64,000 nucleotides of DNA, from positions 1,984,001-2,048,000 of the forward strand of contig NZ_CP108508.1 in the NCBI RefSeq assembly GCF_035917275.1, written 5' to 3'. Positions 23,878 to 32,417 of the stretch are shown here, piece by piece. Source of the stretch: Streptomyces sp. NBC_01237. GTDB taxonomy: Bacteria > Actinomycetota > Actinomycetes > Streptomycetales > Streptomycetaceae. Numbering within the stretch: the first letter of the stretch is position 1; the number at the start of each line of letters is the position of its first letter. A program made the translations under genes and the position numbers. A model generated the notes under the pieces. That model worked only from the letters and a program-made list of their open reading frames with translations. It had not been told where the DNA came from and searched no databases.

Positions 23878-25605
23878 TCAGCCCGCGTACGGGTCGGGCA
23901 CTTCTCCCTGCCTGGCCAGGAAGGCGAAGTCGCAGCCGGTGTCGGCCTGGGTGATCTGGTCCTGGTAGAGCGCGCCGTAGCCGCGCCCGTAACGGGCGGG
24001 CGGCGGTGTCCACTCGGCCCGGCGCCGCTCCAACTCGGCTTCGCTCACGTCCAGATGGAGGCGGCGCGCCGCGACGTCCAGGGTGATCGGGTCACCGGTG
24101 CGGACGAGGGCGAGGGGGCCGCCGACGTACGACTCCGGCGCGATGTGCAGGACGCACGCCCCGTAACTGGTGCCGCTCATCCGGGCGTCGGAGATCCGCA
24201 CCATGTCCCGTACACCCTGCTTGAGCAGGTAGTCGGGGATCGGCAGCATGCCGTACTCGGGCATCCCGGGCCCGCCCTTGGGTCCCGCGTTGCGCAGCAC
24301 CAGGACATGGTCCGCCGTCAGCGCCAGGGCCGGGTCGTTGATGGTGCGCTGCATCTCGCGGTAGTCGTCGAAGACGACCGCGGGGCCGGTGTGCCGCAGC
24401 AGACCCGGCTCGGCGGCGATGTGCTTGATGACCGCCCCGTCCGGGCAGAGGTTGCCGCGCAGTACGGCCACGCCCCCCTCCTCGGCCAGCGGGTCGTCCC
24501 GGTCCCGGATGACGTCGGCGTTGTGCACGAGCGCCCCGTCGAGCTGTTCGCGCAGGGTGTCGTGCGCGACGGTGGGACGGTCCAGGTGCAGTACGTCGGT
24601 GAGCCGGGCCAGGAATCCGGGCAGCCCGCCCGCGAAGTGGAAGTCCTCCATCAGGTATTTCCCGCCGGGGCGGAGGTTGGCGAGCACGGGGACGGTGCGG
24701 GCGATCCGGTCGAAGTCGTCCAGGGTGAGCCTCACCCCCGAGCGGCCGGCCATCGCGATGAGGTGGATGACGGCGTTGGTGGACCCGCCGAGCGCGAGGA
24801 CGGTGGCGACGGCGTCCTCGTACGCCTCCGGGGTGAGGATCTGCGACAGCTTCCGCTGCTGCCAGACCAGTTCGACGATCCGGAGCCCGGACCGCGCCGC
24901 CATCCGGTCGTGGCCGGAGTCGACGGCGGGGATGGACGAGGCACCGGGCACCGTGACGCCCAGCGCCTCGGCGGCGGCCGTCAGCGTGGAGGCCGTCCCC
25001 ATGGTCATGCAGTGGCCGGGCGAACGGGCGAGCCCGCTCTCCAGCTCGGCCATCTCGCAGTCGCCGATGAGCCCGGCCCGCTTGTCGTCCCAGTACTTCC
25101 ACATGTCCGTGCCGGAGCCGAGCACTTCGTCGCGCCAGTGCCCCGGCAGCATCGGACCGGCCGGGACGAAGACGGTCGGCAGGTCGACGGAGGCGGCGCC
25201 CATCAGCAGTGCGGGCGTGGACTTGTCGCAGCCGCCCAGCAGCACCGCACCGTCGACGGGGTAGGAGCGCAGCAGTTCCTCCGTCTCCATCGCCAGCATG
25301 TTGCGGTAGAGCATCGGGGTCGGCTTCTGGAAGGTCTCCGAGAGGGTGGAGACCGGGAATTCGAGCGGGAAGCCGCCCGCCTGCCAGACGCCCCGCTTGA
25401 CCGCCTGCGCCCGTTCGCGCAGATGGACATGGCAGGGGTTGATGTCGGACCAGGTGTTGAGGATCGCGACGACCGGCTTGCCCAGGTGCTCCTCGGGCAG
25501 ATAGCCGAGCTGGCGGGTGCGGGCGCGGTGACTGAACGAGCGGAGCCCGTCGGTCCCGTACCACTGGTGGCTGCGCAGCTCCTCGGGGGCGATCCGGCCG
25601 CTCAT
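23878..25605 (-). CDS. IlvD/Edd family sugar-acid dehydratase
   Basis: A 575-residue dehydratase of the IlvD/Edd superfamily, close to the L-arabinonate dehydratase branch. The three cysteines expected to hold an iron-sulfur cluster are visible: SDINPCHVHL (about residue 58), LLGGCDKSTPAL (about 126) and SPGHCMTMGTAS (about 199). Other signatures are GGSTNAVIHL, ALTADHVLVLRNAGPKGGPG and RMSGTSYG. It removes water from an aldonic acid to give a 2-keto-3-deoxy acid. The start is the ATG at 25605, overlapping the upstream stop (ATGA). The substrate (arabinonate, galactonate, rhamnonate or similar) is not resolved. Confidence 0.88.
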   Translation of the reverse strand: MSGRIAPEELRSHQWYGTDGLRSFSHRARTRQLGYLPEEHLGKPVVAILNTWSDINPCHVHLRERAQAVKRGVWQAGGFPLEFPVSTLSETFQKPTPMLYRNMLAMETEELLRSYPVDGAVLLGGCDKSTPALLMGAASVDLPTVFVPAGPMLPGHWRDEVLGSGTDMWKYWDDKRAGLIGDCEMAELESGLARSPGHCMTMGTASTLTAAAEALGVTVPGASSIPAVDSGHDRMAARSGLRIVELVWQQRKLSQILTPEAYEDAVATVLALGGSTNAVIHLIAMAGRSGVRLTLDDFDRIARTVPVLANLRPGGKYLMEDFHFAGGLPGFLARLTDVLHLDRPTVAHDTLREQLDGALVHNADVIRDRDDPLAEEGGVAVLRGNLCPDGAVIKHIAAEPGLLRHTGPAVVFDDYREMQRTINDPALALTADHVLVLRNAGPKGGPGMPEYGMLPIPDYLLKQGVRDMVRISDARMSGTSYGACVLHIAPESYVGGPLALVRTGDPITLDVAARRLHLDVSEAELERRRAEWTPPPARYGRGYGALYQDQITQADTGCDFAFLARQGEVPDPYAG

Positions 25606-26540
25606 ATGGACCACCCGGCGACCTGGTCGGCGACCTCGGCGCGCTGCGCCCGTGGCAGCACCCGGCTCGGGGCGCGTACGTCGCGGCGGCAGAGTCCGAG
25701 GGAGGCCAGGGCCTCCTTGACGACAGTGACGTTGTTGGCGGACTGCCGGTCCGCGCGCAGCTCCTCGAAGCGGCGGATCCGCTCCCAGACCTTCATCGCG
25801 CCCGCGTAGTCACCGGCCCGCAGCGCCTCCAGCATGGCCATCGAGACGCCCGGGGCGACGTTGACGAGGCCGGAGGTGAAGCCGGTGGCGCCGGTGGCGA
25901 AGTAGGAGGGGGCGTACAGCTCGGCGAGGCCCGCGATCCAGACGAACCGCTCCAGCCCGGCGTCCCGGGCGAAGGCTCCGAAGCGGGCCGCGTCCGGGAC
26001 GGCGTACTTCACGCCGATGACGTTGGGGCAGCTGTCGGCGAGGTCGGCCAGCGCTTCGCCGCCCAGCAGCGGGTTGCGGATGTACGGGACGACACCGAGT
26101 TCGGGTACGGCCCCGGCGATGGCCCGGTGGTAGTCGGCCCAGCCGTCCTGCGAGACGTATGGGTGGACCGGCTGGTGCACCATCACCATCTCGGCCCCGG
26201 TGTCCCGGGCGTGCTCGGCGGCGGCCACGGCGGTCGGTACGTCATGGCCGACGCCGACCAGGATCGTGGCCCGGCCGCCCGCCTCGTCGACGGTCAGCTC
26301 GGTGACGGTGCGCCGCTCGTCGGGGGTGAGCGCGTAGAACTCCCCGGTGTTCCCGTTCGGGGTGAGGACGCGGACGCCGCCGTCGAGCAGCCTGTTCAGC
26401 AGGGCGCGGTGCGCCGCCGTGTCGATGGTGCCGTCCTCGGCGAACGGGGTCACCGGGATCGCCACGACATCCGCGAGGGCTGACTTCAGCGGGGAGAGGT
26501 CCATGCGGGCCGGCCTTTCGTCGGTGTGCTTCACGTTCAT
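25602..26540 (-). CDS. DapA/NAL-family aldolase or dehydratase for keto-deoxy acids
   Basis: A 312-residue TIM-barrel lyase of the dihydrodipicolinate synthase superfamily. Recognisable sites are PNGNTGEFYALTPDE (substrate carboxylate loop), VVPYIRNPLLGG (catalytic Tyr) and NVIGVKYAVPDA with the Schiff-base Lys. It is unlikely to make lysine, because a more canonical dapA lies at 42303. Coupled by overlaps to a sugar-acid dehydratase and a GntR gene, it probably cleaves or dehydrates the 2-keto-3-deoxy product. The start at 26540 overlaps the gntR stop; an internal ATG at 26504 also has a plausible ribosome site. Confidence 0.87.
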   Translation of the reverse strand: MNVKHTDERPARMDLSPLKSALADVVAIPVTPFAEDGTIDTAAHRALLNRLLDGGVRVLTPNGNTGEFYALTPDERRTVTELTVDEAGGRATILVGVGHDVPTAVAAAEHARDTGAEMVMVHQPVHPYVSQDGWADYHRAIAGAVPELGVVPYIRNPLLGGEALADLADSCPNVIGVKYAVPDAARFGAFARDAGLERFVWIAGLAELYAPSYFATGATGFTSGLVNVAPGVSMAMLEALRAGDYAGAMKVWERIRRFEELRADRQSANNVTVVKEALASLGLCRRDVRAPSRVLPRAQRAEVADQVAGWSI

Positions 26541-27193
26541 GCCGTCGCGCCCCCGTCCGCGTCGGCGGGGAACGCGCGGCTGACGAACGACGCGATGTGG
26601 TCGTGCAGCGCCCCGGCGGCGGCCGCCGCGTCGGCGGTGAGCGCGAGCCGCAGGATCTCCCGGTGCTCGGCCGCCTCCCGCTCCCAGGTCGGGATGGCCG
26701 CCCAGGCGACGGTCGACACGAGGGCGGCCTGGTCACGGACCTCGTCGAGCATCCGGGACAGCAGCGGGTTGCCGCAGGGGAGATAGAGCGCCCGGTGGAA
26801 GTCCCGGTTGGCCAGCGACCGTTCGGCCTTGTCCTCGGCCGAGTCGGCCCGCTCCAGGGCCTCCTGGGCCGCTTCGAGAGAGGCCCTGCGGGTGATGGAG
26901 CGGCGCAGCGCCTCGGGTTCCAGGAGCAGGCGCACGTCGTACACCTCCCGGGCCATCGTCGCGTCGACGAGCCGCACGGTGACGCCCTTGTACTGGCTCA
27001 TGACGACGAGCCCGGTACCGGCGAGCGTCTTCAGCGCCTCGCGCACGGGGGTCTTCGACACCCCGAACTGCGCGGCGAGTTCGGTCTCGACGAGCGCCTG
27101 CCCTGGTCTCAGCTGCGCCGTGAGGATCGCGTGCTTGATCGCCTCCAGCACGTACTGGGTGCGGGACGGAATCGGGGTGGGCGCAAAGGTCAT
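26537..27193 (-). CDS. GntR family (FadR/FCD) transcriptional regulator
   Basis: A 218-residue regulator. The GntR winged helix covers about residues 10-75 (VLEAIKHAILTAQLRPGQAL, AQFGVSKTPVREALKTLAGT). The FCD ligand domain covers about 80-205 with metal-binding-type residues in ANRDFHRALYLPCGNPLL and AEHREILRLALT. It heads the operon with the DapA-like and IlvD/Edd genes and has two adjoining palindromes in its promoter, so it is probably autoregulated and derepressed by a sugar acid. Confidence 0.93.
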   Translation of the reverse strand: MTFAPTPIPSRTQYVLEAIKHAILTAQLRPGQALVETELAAQFGVSKTPVREALKTLAGTGLVVMSQYKGVTVRLVDATMAREVYDVRLLLEPEALRRSITRRASLEAAQEALERADSAEDKAERSLANRDFHRALYLPCGNPLLSRMLDEVRDQAALVSTVAWAAIPTWEREAAEHREILRLALTADAAAAAGALHDHIASFVSRAFPADADGGATA

Positions 27194-27227
27194 GGGTGAA
27201 GGGCTCTCGCATCTCGCGTATCGCGTC

Positions 27228-27250
27228 TCATATATGACGTACGAAGTACG
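27228..27250. promoter_or_regulatory. Two abutting palindromes, candidate GntR operator
   Basis: TCATATATGA (27228-27237) is a perfect palindrome and is followed directly by CGTACGAAGTACG (27238-27250), an inverted repeat with a 3-nt spacer. Both lie 35-57 nt upstream of the gntR start in an unusually AT-rich stretch. Confidence 0.55.
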
Positions 27251-27435
27251 ACGCGATGAAGCTAGAGCGGTCCCGAATGTTTCGTCAACGCTTCTGACAA
27301 AAGAAGTTGTGGGGTGCCGGGGCCCGGTCCGGTCGGCGGAAGCTCTAGGGAATCTGCCCGATGCCCCGCCTCCTCCTTAGTCACGACCCTGGTCCGTATG
27401 ACAGATGTGCAGGTCAGGGAGGCGGGGAGAGCGCG

Positions 27436-28686
27436 ATGGCGGGTTCGGCGATGGGCAGGGTGCTGCGGGATCGCACGGCGGGGCGGTATCTGGCGGGCGT
27501 GGTCGTCTCCGGTTTCGGGACCTCGGCGATGTGGCTCACGGCCGGGATCTGGGTCAAGTCCCTGACGGGTTCGGACTCGTTGGCGGCGCTGACCGTCTTC
27601 GCGATGTGGGCGCCGGTGCTGGTCGGCCCCGCGCTCGGCGCGGTGGCGGACCGGCTGCCCGACAAGCCGCTGCTGGTCCGGGTGAACGTCGCGATGGCGG
27701 GTCTGCTGACCACCTTGCTGCTGGTGGATTCGGCCGGGCGGATCTGGCTGGTCTTCGTGGTTCTGGTGCTCTACGGGGTGGGCGGGGTGCTCGTGGACGC
27801 CGCGGAGGCGACCCTGATCGCCCGGTCGGTGGACACGCGGCTGCTGGGCGATCTCAACGGGCTGCGCATGAGTGCGGGCGAGGGCATGAAGCTGCTCGCA
27901 CCGCTCGCGGGCGCGGGTCTGTACGCCCGGTTCGGCGGCGGGACGGTGGCGGTGCTGGACGCGGCGACCTTCGCCCTCGCCGCCCTGGTCTTCGCGCGGC
28001 TGCCGGTACGCGAGCGGGTACGGGAACGGGCGGGCTTCCGACCCGCGAAAGGGGCCCGCTGGGGCGAACTGGCGGCGGGTGCACGGCAGGTGCGGGAGTC
28101 ACCGACGCTGCGGCCACTGGTGTACGCGGGGTCGGTGACGATGCTGCTCGCCGGGCTGAACGGAGCCGCGACCTACGCCTACGTCGATGATGTACTGGGC
28201 CGCTCCCCCGCCTACGCCGGGCTGTTGTACGCGGTGCAGGGCGCCGGTTCGGTCGTGGTCGGGCTGCTGGCGGGGACGCTGCTGCGGCGGCTGGGGGAGC
28301 GGAGGTTCGCGGCGGCCGGGACGGCACTGTTCGCGGCGGCGGTGGCGGCGCGGGCGCTGCCGTACGAGGCGGTGGGTCCGGTGACCGCGGCGGCGATCGG
28401 GTTCGGGCTGCCGTGTGTGCTGATCACCGCGATGACGGCGGTGCAGCGGGAGACGCCGGACGCGGTGCTCGGCCGGACGGCGGCCACCGCCAACTCGCTG
28501 ATGATGGCGCCCAACGCGGTGGCGCTGGCGCTCGGCGCCGGGCTGGTCGCGGTGCTGGACACCCGGGTGCTGCTGTCCCTGACGGGCGCGGCGGGGCTGT
28601 TCGCGGCGGCGGTGCTGGTCCTGGGCGGCCGGGGGCGGCGGTACGGGGACCGGCACGCCGGAGCACGGACCGGCGGGGGCGGCTGA
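27436..28686 (+). CDS. MFS transporter
   Basis: A 416-residue membrane protein with about 11-12 transmembrane segments, for example YLAGVVVSGFGTSAMWLTAG and MWAPVLVGPALGAVADRLPD, which carries the conserved loop after segment 2. It looks like the MFS_3 (enterobactin-exporter-like) group. The start is the ATG at 27436 with GGGGAGA just upstream; the longer frame has no initiation signal. It is divergent from the gntR operon and may export or import a related metabolite, but nothing in the sequence fixes the substrate. Confidence 0.88.
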   Translation: MAGSAMGRVLRDRTAGRYLAGVVVSGFGTSAMWLTAGIWVKSLTGSDSLAALTVFAMWAPVLVGPALGAVADRLPDKPLLVRVNVAMAGLLTTLLLVDSAGRIWLVFVVLVLYGVGGVLVDAAEATLIARSVDTRLLGDLNGLRMSAGEGMKLLAPLAGAGLYARFGGGTVAVLDAATFALAALVFARLPVRERVRERAGFRPAKGARWGELAAGARQVRESPTLRPLVYAGSVTMLLAGLNGAATYAYVDDVLGRSPAYAGLLYAVQGAGSVVVGLLAGTLLRRLGERRFAAAGTALFAAAVAARALPYEAVGPVTAAAIGFGLPCVLITAMTAVQRETPDAVLGRTAATANSLMMAPNAVALALGAGLVAVLDTRVLLSLTGAAGLFAAAVLVLGGRGRRYGDRHAGARTGGGG

Positions 28687-28712
28687 CGGGCGCCCCCACC
28701 GGTCCGGTCCCG

Positions 28713-29891
28713 TCATCGCCCGATGCGTGCCAGCGCTTCGGTGACGGCCCTGAGGTCCGGGCCGGAGGCCAGCCCGGCGTGGTACAGGCGCAGTTGGTTC
28801 GCGCCGAGGGAGGCGGCGTGGGCCGCGTCCCGCTCCAGCGTGCCGGGGCTGCCGCCCATCCCGCTCACCACACCGAAGTTGGCGGCGAGCACCCCGGACC
28901 GTCCGGTGAACGGCCCGAGGACGGCCTCGCGCGCCGCGTCGCCGCCGGCGCAGGGCAGCACCACACCGTCGGCCACGGCGAGGATGTGTTCCGCGTCGAC
29001 GCCGACGTTGGCGCCGGAGCGGTACGGGGCGGGGTCGGCGTGCAGCAGGACCTGGAAGTCCGGCCCGGCCGCCGCCCTTACCGCGGCGACCGCGGACTCC
29101 TGGAGGGCGCGGGCGGTCCGGGTCCGCCACCGGAGGGTGGCCGCGGCGAGGTCGGGGCCGAGGAGCTTCTCGACACCGGACCAGCCGGCTTCGGTGGAGC
29201 CGGAACCGGCCCAGACGGGTTCCAGGGCGCGGCGCACGGCGGCACCCAGCTCCGCGGCCTCCAGTCCCTGCGTGCCGTAGCCGTCCTGGCAGTCGGTGCA
29301 GAAGCACAGCGACATCAGGTACTGCGCCGCGTCCCCCAGTCCGACGCCCGCGATCTTGTCGTGGGCGTGCAGATGGGCGAAGCCGTACCAGCCGCAGGAC
29401 TCCAGCTCGGTGCCGCTCGTCCCGGGCCGGGCGGCCGCCTCGGCGGCCAGGTCCACCAGATAGGCCCGGACGGCGGGGCGGGCGATGCAGGGCGCCCAGG
29501 GGTAGCGGTCGCCGTAGGCGTTGACGACGCTGTGGTGCGGATGCTCGGCGCCCAGGCGGGAGCTGTGCGCGAGGACGACCCAGCTGTGCACGTCGAGACC
29601 GGCGTCGGTCAGGGCGCGGGCGGCATCCCCGTACGGGTCGTCCCGGTCCATCCAGGTCTGCCCGTGGGGAGCCGGTTCGCGCCCCGCCCAGCGGTTCTCG
29701 TCCGGCGGGTAGAGCACCGCGGCGTGCTGGGCGGTGACGATCCGGTGCGCGGGATGGCGCGGGGTGAGCGCCCGGGTGGAGTGGTAGGCGGAGGCGAGCG
29801 TCACCTGCTGGACGCCGAGGTCCGCGATCCGCGCGGCGGCGTCCGGGTCCCCGACGACGTCCCACGGGTAGAGGAAGGCGGAGGTCTTCAC
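28713..29891 (-). CDS. Unknown TIM-barrel-like protein coupled to kdgD
   Basis: A 392-residue cytoplasmic protein with no firm family assignment. The pattern of strands (KTSAFLYPWDVV, QQVTLASAYHS, LDVHSWVVLAHSS, FQVLLHADPAPY, LRLYHAGLA) suggests a TIM barrel like hypothetical glycoside hydrolases. A cysteine-rich LCFCTDCQDGYG near residue 195 resembles the Cys motif of such families, and LAHSS, YPWAPCIARP and GWYGFAHLHAHDK are other likely active-site stretches. Its GTG start overlaps the kdgD stop by 4 nt, so it is translated with kdgD. It may supply a missing step of uronate catabolism or hydrolyse a uronic-acid glycoside. Confidence 0.75.
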   Translation of the reverse strand: MKTSAFLYPWDVVGDPDAAARIADLGVQQVTLASAYHSTRALTPRHPAHRIVTAQHAAVLYPPDENRWAGREPAPHGQTWMDRDDPYGDAARALTDAGLDVHSWVVLAHSSRLGAEHPHHSVVNAYGDRYPWAPCIARPAVRAYLVDLAAEAAARPGTSGTELESCGWYGFAHLHAHDKIAGVGLGDAAQYLMSLCFCTDCQDGYGTQGLEAAELGAAVRRALEPVWAGSGSTEAGWSGVEKLLGPDLAAATLRWRTRTARALQESAVAAVRAAAGPDFQVLLHADPAPYRSGANVGVDAEHILAVADGVVLPCAGGDAAREAVLGPFTGRSGVLAANFGVVSGMGGSPGTLERDAAHAASLGANQLRLYHAGLASGPDLRAVTEALARIGR

Positions 29892-30847
29892 GCCCGCTCC
29901 TCCGCCGCGTGCTCCTCCAGCACCGCGCGACCGCTCGCGATGATCTCCACCAGGTCCTTGATGTGGGCGGCGGGCGGCTCGGTGAGCGGGGTGCGCACCT
30001 CGCCGACGTCCAGGCCCTGGAGCCGCACGGCCGCCTTGACCAGCGAGACGGCGTAACCGCGCCCCTTGCCGCGCAGTTCCACGAGCGGCCGGTAGAAGCG
30101 GTCGAGCAGCGCGTTGACCAGGCCGTCGTCGCCGGAGTCCAGGGCCCGGTAGAAGGCGAGGGCGATATCGGGGGCGAAGGCGAAGACGGCGGAGGAGTAG
30201 AGCGTGACGCCGATGCCGCGATAGGCGAGCCCGGTCAGCTCGGCGGTGGGCAGCCCGTTGAAGTACAGGAAGTCCTCACCGGGCAGCTGGGTGCGTACGG
30301 CGCTGACGATCCGCTGCATCAGGTCGAGGTCGCCGTAGCCGTCCTTGAGCCCGATCACTCCCGGCGTCTGCACGAGGGCGACGACGGTCTGCGGGGTGAA
30401 GACCGCGTTGTCGCGCTGGTAGACGATCGTCTCCAGCGAGGTGGCCGCCGCGAGGGCCGCGTAGTGGCTCAACAGCCCTTCCTGGTCGGCGACGACGAGG
30501 TACGGGGGCATGGCGAGGAGCCCGTCGGCCCCCGCCTCCTCGGCGAGCTTCGCGTACTGGATCGCGAGTGCCGTGCCGTATCCGGCGCCCGCGACGACGG
30601 GCACCCGGCCGGCGGTCTCCTCGACCGCGGCGGCGACGACGAGGCGGAATTCCTCCTGGGTCAGCGCATGGAACTCGCCCGTGCCGCAGCAGGCGAAGAC
30701 CGCGGCCGCTCCGGCGTCGATGCCCCGGCGCACATGTGCGCGGAAGGTGTCGAGGTCGACGGTGCCGTCCGGCCCGTACGCGGTGACGGGGAAGAAGAGC
30801 GGTCCGGCGACACGAGTGAGCCGGGCGGCGAGGGGGGCTGAGGTCAC
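29888..30847 (-). CDS. kdgD: 5-dehydro-4-deoxyglucarate dehydratase (KdgD)
   Basis: A 319-residue DapA-superfamily enzyme with KdgD hallmarks: FFPVTAYGPDGTVDLDTF at the N-terminus, CCGTGEFHALTQEEF as the carboxylate loop, IVYQRDNAVFTP (KdgD-type YxRDN) and VIGLKDGYGDLDLMQRIV with the Schiff-base Lys. KdgD converts 5-dehydro-4-deoxyglucarate to alpha-ketoglutarate semialdehyde with loss of water and CO2, in the cytoplasm. Its product is the substrate of the dehydrogenase encoded at 932. It is divergent from uronate dehydrogenase (31120), which starts the same pathway. A TTCTGAAC half-site upstream links it to the IclR operator. Confidence 0.92.
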   Translation of the reverse strand: MTSAPLAARLTRVAGPLFFPVTAYGPDGTVDLDTFRAHVRRGIDAGAAAVFACCGTGEFHALTQEEFRLVVAAAVEETAGRVPVVAGAGYGTALAIQYAKLAEEAGADGLLAMPPYLVVADQEGLLSHYAALAAATSLETIVYQRDNAVFTPQTVVALVQTPGVIGLKDGYGDLDLMQRIVSAVRTQLPGEDFLYFNGLPTAELTGLAYRGIGVTLYSSAVFAFAPDIALAFYRALDSGDDGLVNALLDRFYRPLVELRGKGRGYAVSLVKAAVRLQGLDVGEVRTPLTEPPAAHIKDLVEIIASGRAVLEEHAAEERA

Positions 30848-30891
30848 GGGCGCTCCCTGAGCGGATTCAGACGTACACAGTTCTGATCGTC

Positions 30892-30907
30892 GTCCATATT
30901 TCTGAAC
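30892..30907. promoter_or_regulatory. Putative regulator half-site region before kdgD
   Basis: GTCCATATTTCTGAAC shares the right arm TTCTGAAC and outer GT with the IclR palindrome at 2493-2508 (11 of 16 positions). A similar stretch, TCATCCATGTTTTTGAGG, occurs at about 31058 before the divergent udh gene. An inverted pair TCAGA/TCTGA (30867-30886) is nearby. Confidence 0.4.
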
Positions 30908-31119
30908 GCCACCACGCTAGGGCAGCCGCGCGGCGCAGGTCAAGAAGGAAACCCGCAGTCAAAAGCGGAGCCACTCGCCCCGCACCGGGGAACCGGCCCC
31001 GGCGGGACACTTGACGCGCTCCGCCACTCCTTCTTAGCGTGTCCACGCATGTGAATGTCATCCATGTTTTTGAGGCGTCGCGCAGTCCACTCATGCGCTC
31101 GCACCGAGGAGATCCCCGT

Positions 31120-31929
31120 ATGCCCGCTCCCCGCACCGTCCTGCTCACCGGCGCCGCCGGCGGCCTCGGCACCCTGATGCGCGGACTGCTGCCCGCGTAC
31201 GGCTACGAACTCCGCCTCTTCGATGTCGCCCCGGTCCAGGGCGAACCGGACGCGATCACCGCCGACCTGGGCGACCGGGAGGCGCTGCGCGCGGCCGTAC
31301 GGGGCGTCGACGCGATCATCCACCTCGCGGGCATCTCCCTGGAAGCCTCGTTCGACAAGATTCTGCGCGCCAACATCGAGGGGACGTACAACCTCTACGA
31401 GGCCGCCCGTGAGGAAGGCGTACGGCGTGTCGTGTTCGCCTCGTCCAACCACGTCATCGGCTACACCCCGCCCCCGGCCCCCGGCGATCCGCTGATCCCG
31501 ATCGGCATCACCCGCCGTCCCGACACCTTCTACGGCCTCTCCAAGTCCTTCGGCGAGGACCTGGCCCAGCTCTACTGGGACCGGCACGGCATCGAGACCG
31601 TCTCCGTGCGCATCGGCTCCTGCTTCGCCCGGCCGTCCTCGGTACGGATGCTCTCGGTCTGGATGAGCCCCGGCGACGGCGCGCGGCTCTTCCACGCCGC
31701 GCTCACCGCCGAGGGCGTCGGGCACACCGTCGTCCACGGCTCCTCCGACAACACCCGTCTGTGGTGGGACCTGTCGACGGCCAGGTCACTGGGGTACGAG
31801 CCGCAGGACGACTCGGAGAGCTACGCCGCCGAGCTCATCGCCGAGCACGGCGAACTGGACCCGGACAATCCCGAGCACGCGCACGTGGGCGGCCACTTCG
31901 TGACCGACCCGCCGATCTGGCCGCGCTGA
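31120..31929 (+). CDS. udh: Uronate dehydrogenase
   Basis: A 269-residue short-chain (extended type) NAD-dependent dehydrogenase. The dinucleotide loop is LLTGAAGGLGTLMRGLL; DAIIHLAGISLEASFDKIL, FASSNHVIGYTP (catalytic Ser) and FYGLSKSFGEDLAQLYWDRH (Tyr-x3-Lys) follow, as does RIGSCF. The SSNHVIGY and RIGSCF patterns match uronate dehydrogenases, which oxidise galacturonate or glucuronate to the aldaro-lactone. ATG 31120 has a GAGGAGA site; an upstream ATG at 31093 lacks one. It is divergent from kdgD, so the two probably share operators. Confidence 0.9.
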   Translation: MPAPRTVLLTGAAGGLGTLMRGLLPAYGYELRLFDVAPVQGEPDAITADLGDREALRAAVRGVDAIIHLAGISLEASFDKILRANIEGTYNLYEAAREEGVRRVVFASSNHVIGYTPPPAPGDPLIPIGITRRPDTFYGLSKSFGEDLAQLYWDRHGIETVSVRIGSCFARPSSVRMLSVWMSPGDGARLFHAALTAEGVGHTVVHGSSDNTRLWWDLSTARSLGYEPQDDSESYAAELIAEHGELDPDNPEHAHVGGHFVTDPPIWPR

Positions 31930-32061
31930 GCCTCCACGGGCGGCCCGGCGGGCGGCGGGGCGGCCGTGACGGGCAGGCCGGGCGGCCGACTGCGGGAGCA
32001 GACCGGGGCGGCGGGCAATAACCGGGCGACGTGCCGCCCGGCGGCCGGGCAGGATGCGCCC

Positions 32062-32286
32062 ATGCCCAGACCCTCCGGATTCCGGTACGAGCAGCACGGC
32101 GACGCCGCCGTCACGATCACGCATCACGGCCGCCCCGCGGGCACCCTGCGCGGCGGCCGGGCGGAGAAGTTCCTCGCCGAGGTGGAGTCGGGGGACGCCC
32201 AGCTGGTGATGGCGCGCTGGACGGGCGCGTACCGGCACGGCAACGAGCGCGCCGCCCGCGACCACCCCCGCAACCGGCGCCGGTAG
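32062..32286 (+). CDS. Small conserved hypothetical protein
   Basis: A 74-residue basic protein starting at an ATG after an AGGATG-like site. Sequence FRYEQHGDAAVTITHHGRPA reads as a beta-hairpin; the C-terminus is Arg/His-rich. No transmembrane segment and no recognised domain. Coding character is supported by third-position G/C bias and by the balanced composition of this frame. Similar short proteins are common in Streptomyces, with unknown function. It stands alone between udh and the TerD gene. Confidence 0.65.
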   Translation: MPRPSGFRYEQHGDAAVTITHHGRPAGTLRGGRAEKFLAEVESGDAQLVMARWTGAYRHGNERAARDHPRNRRR

Positions 32287-32417
32287 AGCGGGTCCGACGG
32301 CCCGCCGCCGAGCGGGTCCGGGGCCGCACGGAACGGTCCGGGACGGCACGCGCGCAGCCGGGTGAAGGCGGGCAAAGGTAAGGGAACGGCAAAGCCGGGT
32401 CGTTCGTTACCCCGTGC

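Noticed and set aside
22591..25809. A 1072-codon open frame on the plus strand
   Set aside because: It is antisense to the permease and dehydratase genes. The translation is Gly/Arg/Asp-rich without any domain, so it is a compositional shadow.
25602..26540. A lysine-pathway dapA
   Set aside because: It is coupled to a GntR regulator and a sugar-acid dehydratase, and its active-site loop differs from authentic DapA, which is better represented at 42303.
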